Assembly (NCBI RefSeq): GCF_000002995.4
Contig: NW_025062478.1
Location: forward strand, 3,200,001 to 3,264,000
Length of the DNA stretch: 64,000 nt
Source: Brugia malayi
Lineage: Eukaryota > Nematoda > Chromadorea > Rhabditida > Onchocercidae
Direction of reading: 5' to 3'
Shown here piece by piece: positions 62,609-64,000 of the stretch. A model generated the notes under the pieces. The model ran no database searches, was not told the DNA's origin, and saw only the letters and a list, made by a program, of their open reading frames with translations. How positions within the stretch are numbered: the first letter of the stretch is position 1; every line of letters starts with the position of its first letter. Both the position numbers and the translations under genes were made by a program.

Positions 62609-63770
62609 ATGTCAGGTGCTGGCGATATGATCAACGAGCGGTTACTACTGAAGGAGCTGAATAGCACGGGAGTATTTAAGCTGGGCAATTATACGTTACA
62701 AAGTGGTCAAAGTTCACCAATCTATATCGATTTACGTCTACTCTTTACGTCACCCAGTGTTTTCGTAAGTTTTTGGTTGAAATTTTTTCCTTTAATATAG
62801 TTAATAATGTCATATTTATGACATAAGGTTACTTCCATTGTACCATTTATTGGAAAAAAATATTCATTTATCAGATTTTTCACTTAAATTGTTTGCTTTA
62901 CGTGATAAGATAAGGCAGATTTATAGGTCAAATGTAATGTTATACTTTAACAAATGTCTGAAGTCATATTAGATGCACATCCATGAGTCAGATCAGTTGA
63001 ATTTCGGCATGTTTGAATTATATAGTGAGATATGTGTTTATATATATATATATAAAGTCATGACACTGTAATATTGAATGGAATTGATCGAAATCTAGAG
63101 CTTGACAGCGAATTGTATGTGCAACATGATAGAAGCGAAGAATTTAAAGTATGATTATATCGTTGGCGTACCATACGCAGCATTACCACTCTCGACGGTA
63201 TGTTTTCATTGAGGAGATATTTTTTAAGCACTTTTTATCAAACTCAAATAAGGGTATAATTGCTTTGATGTGATATAAATAAATTTCTTTCATTTTAATT
63301 TATTCAGTATACAAGGTTATTGCTTTTACTAGATTATTGCTGATCGTTTGGAGAAACCAATGTTGTTACGGCGTAAAGAAATAAAATCCTACGGAATGAG
63401 AAAAATTATCGAGGGCAACTATGAACGTGGAAAACGTGCTCTGATCATTGAAGATGTCGTCGTTTCAGGTCTTACTGTTTATTTATATTTTCTAAGTAAA
63501 TCCCATGCAAATAGTACTGATAGTCAAGAGTTGCCTTCGATTAACCTTAATAAAAATATGAAGAGATGGAAAAAAAAAAAAAAAAAAACATTTTTTTTTT
63601 TGTTTTTTTAAATTGTATGTGCATGTTTTGTTTGTTTCAGGTAAAAGTATCTTGGAAACAGTTCTTGCTTTACGCAGCGAAGGTCTAGTCTGTGAAGATG
63701 CTATATGTGTTTTGGATCGTGAACAAGGTGGTCCAGAAAATATTCAGGATGAAGGAATTACTCTACATAG
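62609..63770 (+). CDS. umps-1: Uridine 5'-monophosphate synthase, orotate phosphoribosyltransferase part, 3'-partial
   Basis: De novo pyrimidine synthesis: transfers phosphoribose from PRPP to orotate. Exons 62609-62764, 63099-63197, 63333-63468 and 63641-63770 are in frame, and the gene runs off the window. Motifs: FKLGNYTLQSGQSSPIYIDL, VGVPYAALPLST (orotate/PRPP loop), the flexible catalytic loop LLRRKEIKSYG, and the PRPP-binding signature ALIIEDVVVSGKSILE, interrupted by the intron after VSG. The next segment, CVLDREQGGPENI, has the DREQGG motif of eukaryotic OPRT. In animals OPRT is fused to OMP decarboxylase, which would lie beyond the window. The ATG of MSGAGDMINERLLL was chosen because upstream in-frame sequence is not conserved-looking. 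Confidence 0.95.
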
Positions 63771-64000
63771 GTTAATTTTTTGCCATTTATAATTTTGAAG
63801 TGTGCAGTTAATTTAGCTGCCTTTATTCAACTGGTTTTTTAGTATTGGAACTAGAGATGAAAACTGATTTAAATTTTAATGTTTCGGCATCATAGAACGG
63901 GAATTTGTGGTATTATTTAGTTTTCTTTCACCTTGTTTAACACAAACAGATGGAAAAGGGAAACATTGTAATGTTTGCATTGTGTAACTTTTAGAGAATT
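63771..64000 (+). other. umps-1: UMPS intron running out of the window
   Basis: Starts with the donor GTTAAT after CTACATAG; no further exon is visible before the window ends. Confidence 0.6.

Noticed and set aside
1..64000. tRNA genes
   Set aside because: Scanned for GTTCGANNC-type T-loops with paired arms; none held up on either strand.

Overview
This is an AT-rich invertebrate nuclear window that I read as a parasitic nematode, most likely a spirurid/filarial worm. The evidence is: many small exons; introns ending in TTTCAG; acceptor-like sites just upstream of several start codons, as expected for spliced-leader trans-splicing; nematode-type orthologues throughout (UNC-60A-like cofilin, CCT-7, eL20, UMPS); and a secreted gene resembling the nematode SXP/RAL-2 (DUF148) group. 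The species cannot be fixed from sequence alone. All gene models were assembled by hand from splice signals, reading-frame phase and remembered family sequences; exon edges may be off by a base or so.

Layout. 1-7683 (+): 3' half of an NCX-type Na+/Ca2+ exchanger, with a 20-bp minisatellite seeded on one of its splice donors. 9077-11469 (-): unrecognised five-exon basic protein. 12246-13108: 28-unit 31-bp minisatellite, then a spacer with two overlapping palindromes. 14210-18113 (-): chaperonin subunit CCT-eta. 19990-21123 (-): ADF/cofilin. 22093-22383 (-): tiny gene of ambiguous structure, head-to-head with UVSSA. 22637-26321 (+): UVSSA. 27230-28175 and 28719-29614 (+): tandem phosphohistidine phosphatases. 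30458-33021 (-): secreted four-repeat protein. 34980-36549 (-): mitochondrial ribosomal protein L48-like. About 37500-37790: GC-rich block with four successive hairpins, a candidate structured RNA. 38150-40095 (-): VPS37 of ESCRT-I. 40728-50246 (+): Elongator subunit ELP1. 50551-53906 (-): WDR74/Nsa1. 54281-55538 (-): ribosomal protein eL20 (L18a). 56467-58492 (+): CCDC97. 58713-60838 (-): Bax-inhibitor-1-like membrane protein. 62609-64000 (+): 5' part of UMP synthase.

Most genes are unrelated housekeeping genes. The closest functional neighbours are eL20 and WDR74, both 60S-related, same strand and 374 bp apart, a possible operon. No prokaryotic-style defence or mobile system was found. The least explained items are the splice-donor minisatellite, the hairpin-rich GC block, the exon-pair-duplicated secreted protein and the two small unrecognised genes.
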